Shown: piece after piece, positions 33,818 through 35,175 of the stretch
How positions within the stretch are numbered: position 1 is the stretch's first letter
Layout: each line of letters opens with the position of its first letter
Assembly: GCA_964461265.1 (NCBI GenBank)
Contig: CAYWTS010000022.1
Span: 1 to 35,175, forward strand
Direction: 5' to 3'
From: CAYWTS01 sp964461265
GTDB lineage: Bacteria > Bacteroidota > Ignavibacteria > Tepidaquicellales > OLB5
DNA: 35,175 nucleotides
Notes under the pieces: generated by a model
What the model was told of the DNA's origin: nothing
The model's database searches: none
Seen by the model: the letters and a program-made list of their open reading frames with translations, nothing else
Program-made: the position numbers and the translations under genes

Positions 33818-35175
33818 ATGGCATCAAAAATAATTTCATATAATTCGGAAGCAAGAGCTTCTCTGAAAAAAGGCGTGGATAAACTTGCAAACGCCGTTAA
33901 AGTTACACTCGGTCCCAAAGGCAGAAACGTTGTCATCGATAAAAAATTCGGTGCACCTACTGTGACAAAAGACGGTGTAACAGTAGCAAAGGAAATTGAA
34001 CTTGAAGACCCTGTTGAAAATATGGGTGCTCAGATGGTTCGCGAAGTCGCATCAAAAACTTCCGACATCGCAGGTGATGGCACAACTACAGCTACACTTC
34101 TTGCACAGGCAATCTATGCACAGGGACTTAAAAACGTAACAGCAGGCGCCAATCCTATGGACCTGAAAAGAGGTATCGATAGTGCAGTTGTTAAGATTGT
34201 TGACGGTTTGAAAGAAATCAGCAAGAACATCGATAAGACACAGAAAAAAGAAATTGCACAAGTGGGTTCAATCTCAGCGAATAACGATATGATGATTGGT
34301 GATTTAATTGCCGACGCAATGATGAAAGTGGGGACCGATGGTGTTATCACTGTTGAAGAAGCTAAAGGAACAGAAACAACAATGGACGTTGTGGAAGGCA
34401 TGCAGTTTGACCGCGGATACCTTTCACCCTATTTCGTAACAGATGCTGATTCGATGGAAGCAATACTCGAAGACCCGTATATACTGATACACGATAAAAA
34501 AATCAGCAACATGAAAGACCTTTTGCCGGTTCTTGAAAAAGTAGCACAGGCAGGCAAATCGATGTTGATAATAGCCGAAGACCTCGAAGGCGAAGCTCTT
34601 GCTACATTGGTTGTAAACAAGTTAAGGGGAACTCTCCGTATTTGTGCAGTAAAAGCACCCGGATTCGGTGACAGGCGTAAGGCAATGCTTGAAGATATTG
34701 CAATACTTACTAACGGCACAACAATCAGCGAAGAAAAAGGTTACAAGCTCGAAAATGCAACACTGTCATACCTTGGAACAGCAAAGAAGGTAGTTGTAGA
34801 TAAAGACAATACAACTATAGTAGAAGGTGCCGGCAAGAAAGAAGATATTAAAAAACGCATCAACGAAATCAAGGCACAAATAGAAAAAACCACTTCCGAT
34901 TACGACAAAGAGAAATTGCAGGAACGTCTTGCAAAGCTTTCGGGCGGTGTGGCTGTTTTGAAAATAGGAGCAGCTACCGAAATTGAGATGAAGGAAAAGA
35001 AAGCACGTGTAGAAGATGCATTACATGCAACCCGTGCAGCAGTCGAAGAAGGTATTGTCCCCGGCGGAGGTGTAGCTTTCCTGCGTGTTGCAAAGAAACT
35101 TGATGAACTAAAACCAGCTAACCATGACCAGAAGATAGGTATCGATATAGTCCGCAAAGCAATCGAAGAACCGCT
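33818..35175 (+). CDS. groEL: Chaperonin GroEL (partial, runs off the window)
   Basis: 452 residues are visible from MASKIISYNSEARASLKKG. The ATP site shows VTLGPKGRNVVID and the catalytic DGTTT (SDIAGDGTTTATLLAQAI). The apical domain shows FDRGYLSPYFVT, and PGFGDRRKAMLEDIA and EEGIVPGGGVAFLR follow. The end, including any GGM tail, lies beyond the window. An AAAAGGAG ribosome site precedes the ATG, 27 bases after the groES stop. Encodes the 14-subunit folding chamber that works with GroES; regulated together through CIRCE/HrcA. Confidence 0.98.
   Translation, partial: MASKIISYNSEARASLKKGVDKLANAVKVTLGPKGRNVVIDKKFGAPTVTKDGVTVAKEIELEDPVENMGAQMVREVASKTSDIAGDGTTTATLLAQAIYAQGLKNVTAGANPMDLKRGIDSAVVKIVDGLKEISKNIDKTQKKEIAQVGSISANNDMMIGDLIADAMMKVGTDGVITVEEAKGTETTMDVVEGMQFDRGYLSPYFVTDADSMEAILEDPYILIHDKKISNMKDLLPVLEKVAQAGKSMLIIAEDLEGEALATLVVNKLRGTLRICAVKAPGFGDRRKAMLEDIAILTNGTTISEEKGYKLENATLSYLGTAKKVVVDKDNTTIVEGAGKKEDIKKRINEIKAQIEKTTSDYDKEKLQERLAKLSGGVAVLKIGAATEIEMKEKKARVEDALHATRAAVEEGIVPGGGVAFLRVAKKLDELKPANHDQKIGIDIVRKAIEEP

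Noticed and set aside
1..35175. tRNA, rRNA or prophage genes
   Set aside because: None could be recognised on either strand.

Overview
The window looks like part of a metagenome-assembled genome from the Bacteroidota/Chlorobi group, most likely Ignavibacteria or a close relative. DNA is AT-rich. Six secreted proteins and one decayed gene end in a type IX secretion (T9SS type A) sorting domain with the YPNPFNP signature and a basic C-terminus of the (K/T/R)-M-x-L-(I/V)-K kind. Some upstream regions carry a Bacteroidota-like TAnnTTTG -7 box, while groES has a sigma70-like promoter overlapped by a CIRCE operator. Two 100-N scaffold gaps (3200-3299 and 23558-23657) show that this is a draft assembly.

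Layout. 1-6.8 kb, plus strand: the end of a T9SS protein, a gingipain-like C25 protease, a NamZ/DUF1343 muramidase broken by a gap, and a 991-residue protein joining two receiver-like domains to a PEP-synthase-type ATP-grasp domain. 7-13.6 kb, minus strand: an NADPH/nitrogen block with both Nfn transhydrogenase subunits, NADP-type glutamate dehydrogenase and an aldehyde dehydrogenase. A small DUF559 nuclease element sits between nfnA and nfnB and is flanked by a 28-bp duplication of the nfnB start. 13.9-16.9 kb, plus strand: a hypothetical gene, the catalytic subunit of methylmalonyl-CoA mutase and a short-chain dehydrogenase. 17-19.8 kb: a repeat island, a secreted PQQ-type sugar dehydrogenase and a BI-1 membrane protein on the minus strand. 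19.9-26.5 kb, plus strand: an anchored unknown protein, an exported HEAT-cyclophilin fusion, a small exported protein and an mrp-nifU-plsY operon. 26.6-33.3 kb, minus strand: T9SS proteins (propeller-like, Ycf48-like and arylsulfotransferase-like), a decayed T9SS gene and a probable lipoprotein relic. 33.4 kb to the end: the CIRCE-controlled groES-groEL operon, with groEL running off the window.

How the genes work together. NfnAB makes NADPH from NADH and reduced ferredoxin, which glutamate dehydrogenase next to it can use for ammonium assimilation. The T9SS proteins form an outer-surface/secreted set (protease, sugar oxidation, sulfuryl transfer, propellers), and the exported cyclophilin may help fold such cargo.

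The most unusual content is repeat-driven: the DUF559 element in the nfn pair; a roughly 128-bp structured element in three copies with a covarying base pair; nested inverted repeats at 17.0-17.3 kb; and palindromic or tandem repeats inserted in frame at the same loop of T9SS sorting domains. The gap at 23.56 kb is flanked by an exact 55-bp duplication, so it is very probably false, and collapsing it restores an intact gene.
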